A stretch of DNA of 64,000 bases from Ulva prolifera. Taxonomy: Eukaryota > Chlorophyta > Ulvophyceae > Ulvales > Ulvaceae. A model generated the notes under the pieces. The model saw only the letters and a list, made by a program, of their open reading frames with translations. It was not told where the DNA came from and ran no database searches. Of this stretch, positions 54,701-64,000 are shown in pieces (the first letter of the stretch is position 1; every line of letters begins with the position of its first letter). Location of the stretch: the NCBI GenBank assembly GCA_023078555.1, contig CM041203.1, positions 4,073,981-4,137,980 of the forward strand, in the 5' to 3' direction. Position numbers and translations under genes: made by a program.

Positions 54701-56956
54701 CTGCATCAAACCCCATCCACCTGCATATGCAGGCACTCCGGTTTGGATGGTGCACTTGGCAAGACATACACGTCGTGGAGCAGCACATGTGGGAAGTTAA
54801 CTGGCAATTGTTGGATGCATGGCCATGCATGGCCATGGCCACAAGAACACACCGGACTGTGTTGGCTTCGTGGTTGTGCGCCCCTGAAAATGCACACGCA
54901 AAGCAAGCATTTCCGGCCGTATGATGTAAACCTCCTGTTAATTTCGTCATGAACGGGATGTCTCCTTCTGCTGATACCAATACAGGCCAGACCTTCAGCA
55001 GCCTTGGACGTCCACCCACATTAACCCAGAGCGGAGTGGACCCTGGGCGGCCTGCAGCTGTCGCGATCTCAGCCGTGAGTTCCATCCTGTCCGGAGGCCC
55101 CGGTGCTGTGCAGGGACTTGGTGTGGTGTGGATGGCAGTATTGCTAAGGTCACACCTGGGTCATGCTTCTCAAAAAACTCCAAGATAGGGCCCATGACAT
55201 CGTGGTAGGACCCCGGCTCGGTAGGGCCTTGCACGACGCTCACAGGAGACCATGTGATATTCTTGGCTTGCAACCCTTCTGGTGCATCTGTCAACTTCAG
55301 TCCACAGGCCAGCGTACCGTACACCTTGTTGGTGTAGATCTGGACGCCATCACCCCCTGCATGTGCAGCATTGATCCGATAGTGCTGCAGCTGCCTGTAT
55401 ATAGCTAGTCTCCACCCGCAGGCGTCGCCATAGGGAGCATACCCATAGTGAAAGGGATTACAATTTCGTCTTCCGACGGAGCACTCAATTTGTGGCCAAT
55501 AGCAGCGTCGACATACTGACCAGCGGGGCTCCTGAAATAAGATGCCGGGTCTTTGTAAGCCTGTTCACGCTGTTCCCGATAGGTGTCAAGGTCCTCCAGG
55601 ATGGGATCCAAGAGGTCCAGGACGGTTGATCGCACATCAAAACAGTAGATATTCCGCTTCGGCAAAACCACTCCAGTGTCGGACACATCGAAGCGGCGGT
55701 TGCCACAACCTTCAGCTGCACACACTGCATCTGCATTTCCAGGGTAAAGAGCAGAGTGCATATCTGGGAACACGGTCCAGCACTTGTCGCATATGTGCCT
55801 AGTACACGCCTTGCTGGATTCAACATCCAATACAGCCTTGACCATATGGTACGATGCAGGGTACTGGTTGTCCGCTGGCAAGATGAGGTGGTGCATCATT
55901 GCACAGAACTGGTCGATCACAGTGTCGGTGACCCTGTGATCATTCTTCATCGATGCCAACCAATAACAGGCCTGTACGACTGTGACAGTATGCCCCGGGG
56001 CAATGGGGTCACCCCGGTGCTCACACAGCCAGGCCCCTGTACCCTTCTTTAAACGACGTCCTGGCTCGGCTTCCAGCGCCGGTTGCTGCACTCTCCTTTG
56101 GCTTGGAGCAAGGTGTACACTGACCGGCACTGGTTCGTACACGCCTTGTTGGGCAGCTGCCTCATGTAGTTCTTGACCAGGCACAGGCCCGCCTGCGATG
56201 GCGCGAGCTAGTGCAGCATGAGGTGCATCCACTGCAGCCCCAATCGCTGCTCCCTCCTGATCAGGCTCATCCTCGTCGTCTGTATCCAGCCCCTCCAGGC
56301 CACCCCTAGCTCTCCAGTCGTGATGACCGATCAGCTCCTGCATTAACAGGCACGTGTCCAATAGTGGAAATTTTAATAGCTATTGTACACGTGCCTGCAG
56401 TACTATAGCATTCGTATACGTATACAAAATGCAGGATGCCGTATTCATCTATACCACCGTTAACGGGCAAGCATACGTTCCACTCATGGTCATGCAACAG
56501 CTGTCACACCTCGTACTCAGCTTCAACAGCGCTTTCTCTTCCCGCCGCTATCAAGTCGGCCTCGCTTGTGGTGTAGTACTCGGGAGTACTGGGCTGCAGA
56601 GTTGCGGCCCAGTCTTCTGTGCATTCTGGTATGAGGAGTGGCAGGCACCCAGCCTCCCGATCCACATGTACAGGCCACTCCAAAGGAGATTCCATGTATT
56701 CACTGCCGAAAACACCGCCACCATCGGCCTGATTGTCCTGTGGGACAGGCTTCAGGGAAGGGCAATCATGCCACGACGCATACGCCTTCCTGTCTGGACC
56801 GAAAGTAGCCTGACAGTGCTCACATCTGTACCTTTGAGTGCCATCATCACAAGGATCACTGAAAATGCCCTTCTCAGACAGGACAGCATCTATATCATCA
56901 TTTGTCCGCCTAACTCGTTTGGCTCCCGGTGCTGGATCTACGTGATCGGCGTCCAT
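51757..56956 (-). CDS. CACTA Tnp2-type transposase, multi-exon
   Basis: Starts at the ATG at 56956 (MDADHVDPAPGAKRV). Exon 1 (56956-56510) carries a C2H2-like finger (YRCEHCQATFGPDRKAYASW). Exon 2 (56337-55443, joined in phase 0) has an acidic stretch and the Tnp2 N-terminal Cys pairs (HICDKCWTVFPDM; VCAAEGCGNRRFDV). Following exon-like frames show the Tnp2 core: VYGTLACGLKLTDAP (about 55.3 kb), VWPVLVSAEGDIPFMTKLTG (about 54.97 kb), FRYGIAHLFLLGILKDFWRM (about 54.15 kb). A DUF4218-like block (GGKYITTFKLHLAAMHLADQ, FWVERMVQLVKRMVKYR) lies at about 53.45 kb, with a C-terminal piece at 52125-51757. At about 53.2 kb the frame changes between adjacent coding stretches without an obvious intron, so a frameshift is possible. 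Internal exon limits are approximate. Confidence 0.85.
52130..52800. other. Intron or spacer with a ~112-bp direct duplication
   Basis: TGTGGGAATAAACAGGTGAT ... ATACATACACAGCACCTG occurs at about 52160 and again at about 52272, and CTGTGCATTCTCTGTTCAGA at about 52224 and 52443. No coding support; it lies between the last two transposase coding stretches. Confidence 0.6.
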
Positions 56957-57326
56957 AGTGATGCAACCCACCGTGTGTGAATGTGTACTAGTACTGCAGC
57001 CAGGTTGCTGCGGCTGATTGCAATCGAAACGGACAATGGCGCACAACATACAACTCAGCTGGATTTAGAGTGAGTTCCACATTAAGCGATGTTCTATGGC
57101 GGCGAACGATCACACGCTTCGCGGACATGTGGTCGCATGCAGCGCCGTGTAGTCTCGAGGGTACCCGGTCACTTGTCGCCATGTCCGCGGTGTCTGATTA
57201 CAAACGCCATCAACCTCGGGGTATCTGAGGCGCCCGAACACCAGCTTGAATCATACTGCACACCAGCCGCCAAGGTCCAGCCAATTGCAGTGGTCCTGTG
57301 CCACATTACCTGTAGACGTAGCAGTC
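56957..57326. promoter_or_regulatory. Divergent promoter region of two CACTA genes
   Basis: The 370 bp between the start codons of the minus-strand transposase and the plus-strand coiled-coil gene must hold both promoters. No TATA-like element was convincing. Confidence 0.5.
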
Positions 57327-59033
57327 ATGGTGACCGTAACTCTGAAATCCTTTGATGGTGATCGTAAACACGTCCAGGACTTTAGCATCAGTCACACCAA
57401 AGAACCTCAACAGGGCTCTTTCATGTTGACGTTACTTGTCAACTGTGGTGTACACATACCCCATGAAAGTGATGGACTGGAATGGAAACGACACAAATTC
57501 CGAGTGGCTCCCGCGGGTCCGAAGGCTCCCAGCGGGACTAGTGCCATTTACACAGGCGACGCATTTTGCGCATTGCTGCGTGACACGTTAAATCTGCCCG
57601 AGGGAGCCGATCCAGTCGCGCCGGAGCTGCCCGGCAACATCTGGACGGTATCCAGCCTGACGATGCCCAGTCCGCCGACGACCAGCCGTGTCAATGAGCT
57701 GGTTAGCCGGTCATGTGTCAGCGACGGCACTACCGCAAGGACCGTGGATACCAAAGGTGAGAAACTGCGTGGTGGTATTCACATGTGCGCTAAGCTTCGG
57801 GAAACGTTGAATGCCCTACCCGAGGCACATCGAAAGTGCCCCAAGGTAAAAAAGGTGCTTGATCCCAAACTCACGCCTGATGGATGCTGGCTTCAAACTA
57901 CACCAATCACAGCACTGAAGGGGTTCGCGCCGAAGGTGTGGCTAACACTACACTACCATGTGAAGTGTCGGAGTGGCCAGTCCGGCCCGTGTGATTGATC
58001 ACCCGACGGTGCATTCGGACATTGCAGGCAATCGCAGACGGCGCAACAGACGAAGAGAAGGACGCAGGGCGGAAGATCTTGAACTTGACCGTCGCGTGGG
58101 CCGCAATGATGAAGTCCTACACAACATCGCAGACAGGCGACAGAAAACTCGCGGAGTACGGCATGCCAGCAATGCAGGTGCCCGCATCTCAGCTGCAGGC
58201 AAAGTGCCTTGTATCTATCGCCATCCCAATACACAGCTGAGCTCAGTTGACTTGTTACTGCAGGCCTGGGGCTCACCACACCCCCTCCCCGAGAAGTCTT
58301 ATGTCTCCCCAGCCCAGTTCTGTGAGCAGCTAGCCCACCCAGCTACAGAGCAGCCAGAGCTGCACCAGAACGACCGGGCAGCAGCAACCCATACGTTCGC
58401 ACATGCGGGTGTAACAGAAGTAGCAATCGATAACGCAGTGAGAATGATGGGCATGGCTGAGGACGATCTACTCGGACTGCCTTTGAGCACCATGGAGCCA
58501 GAAAATCAAGATGCTACACTCAAGTCACCCGAGGTTCAGGTGAGCAAGACCGCATGTACCTTTGCCCCAATACAACTGCAGTGTCACTACACCGGAACCA
58601 CACACAGCCTATAGGCAGGCTAAATACTGTGCGAGACCGTATGCAGATCAGCTCAACTGGTCCAAACAGTGAGCGAACGTATGGGAAGTCGTACACTGAA
58701 AGTGAGATAGCTAGACTGAACCATGACATCGAAGCTACCAATCGGCTAATCCAAGAGCAAGAAGCTCTCATCCTTGAACTCAAGCAGCCAGGCGCTGGTA
58801 AACGCAACTACACCCAACCCAAGATCCGTATAGCTCAGGAAAAGATCACAGAGCTCCAGGTCTGTCCTGACCTGAGTGTGAACTACGTGTCGCCTTGGAT
58901 GTGTGAACTGTATCTTGCCACATAATCTGAATACAGCTGTCAGGTGCAGTCACCGCTCTTACATCTGCAGGCGACCATGGTCCGTCTAATGGAGAAGAAG
59001 ATATCTCTCTACGACGAGCTTCATAGGCCATAG
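57327..59033 (+). CDS. CACTA second gene, divergent, coiled-coil C-terminus
   Basis: The ATG at 57327 (MVTVTLKSFDGDRKHVQDF) starts exon 1, ending AAG|GTGTGG at 57935 (203 codons). Exon 2 starts at 58028 after ATTGCAG in the same phase (AIADGATDEEKDAGRKILNL). Later exons include a stretch ending CAG|GTGAGC at 58539 (VTEVAIDNAVRMMGMAEDDL), a coiled-coil segment (SYTESEIARLNHDIEATNRL, then IQEQEALILELK) ending CAG|GTCTGT at 58859, and a last exon 58971-59033 (MVRLMEKKISLYDELHRP, stop). No family was recognised. Its ATG is about 370 bp from the transposase ATG and divergent, so both may share one promoter region. By position it could be the element's DNA-binding accessory protein. Confidence 0.7.
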
Positions 59034-59209
59034 AGTAGGCACCTTGAAGGAGGGATCAGCCATCTGGTGGCTGTTGCTTAAGCTTAGTGCAACAGTGGAT
59101 CATGCTGTGAACCACGATGCTTTGCTAAACATAAGAATAAGCTATGATATGATATTGATGATGTAAACAGGCCTGCCGACGCACCGTGGAACCGAATTAT
59201 TATTAATTC

Positions 59210-59685
59210 ATGATACTGCTAGTCGTGTACACCACGTGTACATCATCGCCCCGCAACAGTACACGATGCCTGCAACCGGCGAGTACACGTTCGGATGAAG
59301 AGTGCTTGGAATGTGTCAATGATGCCTGGTTTTTATGAAGGTGTACACGCCATGCGCGAGCTGTACTCGACAAGCACATCTTTCCGGTCCACGTGCATAC
59401 GCCATAATGCACATCTCTTGTACTCGCGTGCACACTCCAACGTACATCGAGGACAGTTCGGCCACTCGTCATGCCAGAGTGTACATCTGCAACATTGGAA
59501 GCGCGTCGACCGTTCCTAGCACAAGGCACATTCCGGTCACACGAGGACGTAAAGTGTGCAGCTCACACACATTGGAGCGGCATTCTCCGAACATTTCATC
59601 CACATCACGACACAGCTTTCACAGTGTTTAGCCGCTAATGTGTTGCCGAAATGCACATTATCACCTGTCTGGCGTTCTTGTAGTG
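59210..59685. promoter_or_regulatory. CACTA right subterminal repeat region
   Basis: GTGTACACCACGTGTACATC, GGTGTACACGCCATGCGCGA, CGTGCATACGCC and AGTGTACATCTGC are spaced through this stretch, resembling the left subterminal motifs in inverse order. Confidence 0.6.
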
Positions 59686-59830
59686 CCTCATGCGAGTCTG
59701 TCTTGCGTGCCCCTCCTACGTGCCCCTCCTGCGCGACCCTCCGGAGAGCCCCTCCTGCGAGCCCCTCCTGAGAGCCCCTCCTGCGAGCCCCTCCTGTGAG
59801 TCCGTCTTGCGTGCCCCTCCTGCGAGGCCT
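59686..59830 (+). repeat. 13-bp minisatellite, right half
   Basis: GCGAGCCCCTCCT-type units continue the array interrupted by the CACTA element; the first bases CCT are the duplicated target. Confidence 0.85.
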
Positions 59831-60966
59831 TGTTCCGTGGCTCCGGAGGTGCGCAGGAAGACCTCCATATAGGTTTAGCCTAAACCCAGAAGGCTAGGGG
59901 CATGTTGTATGGATTATAGTATTGCATAGAACTCCCACACCGTTAGCCACACCGGTAGCCACACCGGTAGCCATGCCTGCATGCCGGAGTACAACGTTGG
60001 AGTCCGCCCCGGCTGCAGCGCGGCCGTCCATTGATCCAGCAAACCATCCCTCCGAGGGAGTCCCTGCTGGACAGATGCAGGTGGCCACTGAAGCCCACCC
60101 TCGTGCACTGCGCCACCTGGAACACCACACACGTGATGCCCACGGCAGGCGCATGCATGTGTTGCACCGCCCAGGTGCGCCATGCATGAAACGCTGTCCT
60201 ACACGGCTAGACAGGCCCATTCCCATCGATCCGTGGGTTTAATGGCATACACTGGGGCTCTCACGGGCCCGTGCAAATGGCGGGGTACGCGTAGCCCGCG
60301 GGGTTGGGCTTCACGGTTGGCGGGTGATGTGGCCTTGGCTCTGCCGGCTGTGCACATGCATGCGCACGATCGAGTACTGGCATGCATGCATGCTGCAGCT
60401 AGGCCGCCTCCGTGTAGCCCACAGCCTCGAGTGCGGGCCGGAAGATCAGCCTATGCTCATGAGGATGCCATGCCGCCCACGCGATAGGCTGCATCTGCAC
60501 TGCCACATGTGCACGGGCACCGAACGTTCGTACAGATAAGTACCTATGGATATATATTTCAAGTTGGGTTGTTGCTGTAGCTATAGCTATATATAGCTAG
60601 CTTGCATCCGGAGACGGTCTGAAATGACTGTCTTCAGCCCTGTACATGTGAGGTTGTCGAGAGAGCTGAACTTCCCAAAACGGTATTATGCCAGATGTGT
60701 TTGCCTGAGTTGGAAATGGCACGAGCGCAAGACTGAGACACTGCATATATAGCATGGGTGTGGCTCTGTCGTCCGGCTGCGGGCGCTGTGGTGTTAGCGG
60801 TTGTGTGTGGGCTGTGGGGTCTGTGCGTGCGTGTGTGGGTGTGGGGGTGTGTGCTTCGTCTGCTTGCTTCTTTCGCGGTACTGCCCGCCTTGCTGCCTTT
60901 GCCCTTGTAACACACTGCATAGCATGCATGACTAGTACTGCTAGGCGAATGCATGACTAGGCCTGC
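59831..60966. other. No gene recognised; M1 arm near 60885
   Basis: Contains CGGTAGCCACAC repeats (59950-59975) and a single family M1 arm (about 60873-60915: GTACTGCCCGCC, CCTTTGCCCTTGTAACACAC). No coding region could be supported. The promoter of the bZIP-like gene should lie at its right end. Confidence 0.4.
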
Positions 60967-61449
60967 ATGACTGCTAGGCGGATGGCAAGGACAATTCGAA
61001 GACTCGCAGCACTGCCACAACGGCGTGATCCTCCGCAGACGTCCCCTCAGAGCCATTCTTCATTGATGTACTGCTGTGATGACGAAGAGCAGGGCTTGAT
61101 GCGACCAAACTCGAGCAGCGCTGCTGCCGATGCTGTCGAGATCGAGGCTCAGCCCCGATTCATGGATCACATCGACGTTCCAGATGGAGCGGCTCTTGGC
61201 GCTGATCTTCAAGCCATCCTGGATGAGGTAGGCTCGTTGCAGTTTGCTGATGTCGATGTTCCTGAGCCGGTCGCGTGTGACGACGAGGACTCGTACCTGA
61301 AGACGGCAACCGGACCTGGAGAACGTGCATTTATTCAAGATGAGGTCTTAGATGGCTCGAATCCTGCGCAGGCTGTGCTGGTGGAGCGACTGCAGCGGAC
61401 GCGGGCGCGAAACCGAGCAGCACAAGCCCGCTACCGAGACAAAATCAAG
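60967..61449 (+). CDS. bZIP-like gene (plus copy), exon with basic region
   Basis: Open frame from the ATG at 60967; a later ATG at 61066 (MYCCDDEEQGLM) is an alternative start. An acidic N-terminal region is followed at its end by RTRARNRAAQARYRDKIK, which fits the bZIP basic-region signature N-x7-R. The exon stops at ATCAAG|GCATGC, a GC donor in phase 0. Joined to 62735 in the same phase, the basic region runs directly into a heptad helix, as expected for a DNA-binding bZIP. The product would be a nuclear transcription factor. Confidence 0.75.
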
Positions 61450-62734
61450 GCATGCGCCCCGCACGCGTTGTCCCCACTACTGAAGCATGCTGATATGATG
61501 CTGTGTATAATTGTACATCATGCCTGGCTCGAACGTCGCGGTCTGTTCAGGAGCGATGATCCTGCAACGATCACCCAGGCCATGCTCTCCTTTTGCACCT
61601 GCGACTGCAGAACCTGGTGTTGAACATCTGCATGAAGTACATTCAGTCGCTTATTTAAGTCATGCTCGCTGAATGTGGCGCCAATTGTCTTGGTCTTGTG
61701 CCAGGCATGACGAGGCTCCGATGTTCCATGCAGTCCGAAGCGACTAGGCGCACACAGAAATGATTCATGACTGACAGCTGGCGTCGCTCGCAGGCGGCAA
61801 CATGTCATCTCAGCATTCGCAGCACCTGCTTCACACTCCGACTGTCATGTGCACAGACCTCCTCTCCTGTTGCATGTTGCAACTCTGGCCGCTACAGCAT
61901 CGCGCTGCAGGTGCATGTCTGCTCACAACGTGAAAGGCACCATGCTGACATCATCAAAGGCAGCCTGCTGTTGCTGTTGTCGCCTGGCCATAGTTGCTTT
62001 CGTCGGTGGTTCTCCTCCGAACCCACACATCCGAATCGAACTTGCAGAAGCATGCAGACACAGTACAGCTTGACATGTCAACCAAAGAGGACCATCAGGC
62101 CCTGTGGCAACAGCCCCGCTTAACGTGACAAGAGTAGCCGCGCCCTTCATGTGTAAGGCGGGTGTCGAGCAACCGACCTCACGAACCCCACTTTTGTGGC
62201 AATCCAGTGGTACAGCGGTCACATCACTGGATTGCCACAGGCCCCCCAGTAAAGATACAGCTAGTCAGTGGACACATGTCCGTTTCTACGCAATCTCCGA
62301 TTCGTGCCCCGAAGTGGTGGCGATCGATCACGCATCATCTGGCAGCAGCACAAAGCCTCCACCCCACGAGACGTACCATGGACATCCAACTCCCACGCCT
62401 GTCGGGCTCACCATTGAAGGCGCTGCTGCCATGGCCACCCTCCTCTTCACTGTGTTCAGTGCGCTGTGTTGATGTGTGCACGCCACATCACCTGTTTAAA
62501 CAGCAGCTACGAAAGGGTCGCAAAATTCCTGATATAGCAGGCTTGCTGACAGCGCAGGCACACTGCATCTACGGCATCTTGCTTCAGAAAATAGTCTTAT
62601 GTCATGTGTTTCCCTGCACCCGTTTAGCCTTCTGTAATCAACAACCGCACCTCGATGCGTGTGCGTCACAACGCATGGCTGTCATGCATGGATCCCATGC
62701 ATGGAGCAGCCATCACCAGCGCGTGCCCATGCAG
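61450..62734 (+). other. GC-AG intron of bZIP-like gene (1285 bp)
   Basis: Donor AAG|GCATGC and acceptor CCCATGCAG|GCG. No GT donor near the end of the basic region would keep both halves in phase. It contains a 45-bp miniature palindromic element. Confidence 0.6.
62195..62239. mobile_element. 45-bp palindromic miniature element
   Basis: TGTGGCAATCCAGTG and its reverse complement enclose 15 bp. Same ends as the 82-bp element at 25925-26006. No target duplication is evident. Confidence 0.75.
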
Positions 62735-63491
62735 GCGGAGTGCGCGGAGCGCGCCGCCGAGATCGCCGCCGTGCTCGACCGCCTGAGCACCGCCCGCCGC
62801 CGGGGCGAGCTGCTGCGTGCTACGCACGCTGCGCTCCAGCACAGAGCCGCGGCCGCCACCGACGCGAAGCTCGCCACGCTCCGCGGCGACAGCCCCAGCA
62901 GCTGCAGCGCGTCCACCGCCCACTCCGCCACGCCCCACCGCGACTCCGATACCACGCCAGGGATCCCGGCCACAGTTCCCGTCGCGACGCGTCTCCTCCT
63001 CGCGCGCAGGCGGAAGCACGGGTCCAGAGCACCCCCGGCCCCCCCGCCCGGCCACCTGTACACCTCAGCCACAAATGAGCCAGGGTACGCCGTTCTCGCG
63101 CGGCGCGGCGAGGCGCAGCGGACGGACAGCTGGCACCTCTTCACCCCTCCAGACCTGCTCCCCCCCCCCCTCTCAACCTTCCGCCACCACGTCGCCATCT
63201 CCTACGCGGACCTCGTACAAGCTTCCGGAAGCCGCACGGCCGTCATCGACTTTGGCAACGCGGCCGCGTGGGAGCTGATGAACCAGTGCATGGCGGGGGT
63301 GCTGCGGCGGCTGGGGTGTGCTGCGCGTGACGTGTGCTGGGTGGCGCAGATGGAATACGAAGCGGCCCCCGGGCTGCCGCTGTCGTACAGCTGCACCCTG
63401 AGCACGCCGGAGTGCGCCGCATCATGCGTGTTGTTCCTGCAGGCTCTCAACCTCGAGGCGGCGCTGATCAGCGCGGCCTTGCAGCTCCCAG
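62735..63491 (+). CDS. bZIP-like gene (plus copy), zipper plus conserved-domain exon
   Basis: 757 nt, acceptor phase 0, donor CCAG|GTGCGG phase 1, matching the minus-strand exon 19019-19778. It begins AECAERAAEIAAVLDRLSTA with hydrophobic residues at heptad spacing that continue the basic region. A Pro/Ser-rich linker follows. The C-terminal domain has FRHHVAISYADLVQASGSRT, DVCWVAQMEYEAAPGLPLS and STPECAASCVLFLQALNLEA. The last domain was not recognised as a named family. Downstream exons are not visible; the gene may continue past the window. Confidence 0.75.
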
Positions 63492-64000
63492 GTGCGGCCC
63501 CATGCATGAAGGCCCTGCACGCACGGGCTCCTTCGCTGTGCCTGGCTGCGTGGCGGTGAGCTATTTGCGGCCAAATGAAGTTTTGGCCCATTCGGCCGCG
63601 CATCATGCCACCTGCGTGGAGAACGTGTCGGTTGAAGGGGGCATCTGCAGACCCATCTCGGCGCGCATTGCTCGCTGTGTCTCTTTCAATGGACTCCATG
63701 TTGTTCTGAACGGACGGGCCGCATGTTAGAGGGTGACCCTGTCCATCAGACGGGCCCAGACCCTGCGCTGCTGGGTCAATGTGATGTGCATCCCTTCTAA
63801 TGTCTGCCCCAACGCACACACCCACAACTCGACAGTGTCCTCTGGTGATAGAGCCCGAGGACCTGGCACCGCTGCGAAATGTCTTCTTGCCACACAGCGC
63901 CCCCTTGTGCTTTCACGTCCACATGTCAGTACGCCAGTACACTCCACATGCATGAGGCCATGTCACATCCGAGGGCGACCGGCCCACCTTGCAGGACCTG
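63492..64000. other. Right edge, no supported gene
   Basis: Expected to be an intron or 3' part of the bZIP-like gene. A minus-strand frame at 63726-63953 (ALSPEDTVELWVCALGQTL) resembles the helical tail of algal bZIP proteins but lies on the opposite strand, so it may be the start of another gene. Confidence 0.35.

Larger units (their letters stand above)
40339..59685 (-). mobile_element. Complete 19.3-kb CACTA (EnSpm) DNA transposon
   Basis: The left end is CACTACAAGAATGG (40339) and the right end is GTTCTTGTAGTG (to 59685); reversed, the right end reads CACTACAAGAAC. The flanking trinucleotide is CCT on both sides (40336-40338 and 59686-59688), the 3-bp target duplication typical of CACTA elements. 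Both subterminal regions are rich in a TGTACAYGCC-like motif. Inside are a Tnp2-type transposase gene (minus), a divergent coiled-coil gene (plus), a third gene (minus), a 344-bp array and a nested Copia element. Without the Copia (4.2 kb) it would be about 15.1 kb. Confidence 0.93.

Noticed and set aside
63726-63953. Helical minus-strand frame similar to a bZIP tail
   Set aside because: Wrong strand for the neighbouring gene and too close to the edge to test; kept only as a note.

Overview
The window is eukaryotic nuclear DNA. Spliced genes with short introns, LTR retrotransposons of both the Copia and Gypsy types, a CACTA-type DNA transposon, miniature inverted-repeat elements, long G/C homopolymers and tandem arrays are all present. 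No bacterial operons, rRNA or convincing tRNA genes were seen. The algal-looking bZIP-type genes and GC-rich coding exons make a microalga or similar protist the best guess, but the species cannot be named from this sequence.

Layout. 0.8-3.05 kb (+): decayed Copia element that has lost its reverse-transcriptase core. 3.05-5.64 kb (-): pieces of a second Copia lineage, gag/protease and an RNase H tail, separated by an LTR-like interval. 7.99-14.46 kb (-): a nearly intact Gypsy element with gag-protease and pol ORFs overlapping in the -1 frame, a PHD finger between RNase H and integrase, and 222-bp identical flanking repeats. 15.6-19.8 kb (-): exons of a bZIP-like host gene whose paralogue lies at 60.97-63.49 kb (+). 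18-27 kb: repeat-rich DNA with several miniature inverted-repeat elements. 28.3-38.9 kb (-): a long, intron-rich gene of unknown function. Its first five exons join in phase for 260 codons, and its 3' side is a perfect 344-bp tandem array that reads as repeated 252-nt exons plus 92-bp introns.

40,339-59,685 is a complete CACTA transposon of about 19.3 kb. It has CACTACAAGAA termini, a CCT target duplication, and sits inside a 13-bp minisatellite. It carries a spliced Tnp2-type transposase gene (-), a divergent coiled-coil gene (+), a third three-exon gene (-), a second 344-bp array related in period and probably in sequence to the first, and a nested Copia element. That Copia has identical 548-bp LTRs and a 5-bp target duplication, but has lost its whole integrase domain in frame.

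How it fits together: almost everything is mobile DNA nested in mobile DNA. Host-like genes are the two bZIP paralogues and possibly the 28-39 kb gene. The most unusual signal is the pair of 344-bp arrays, on the same strand and downstream of multi-exon genes. In the first array the symmetric exon reading is intact; in the second it is damaged.
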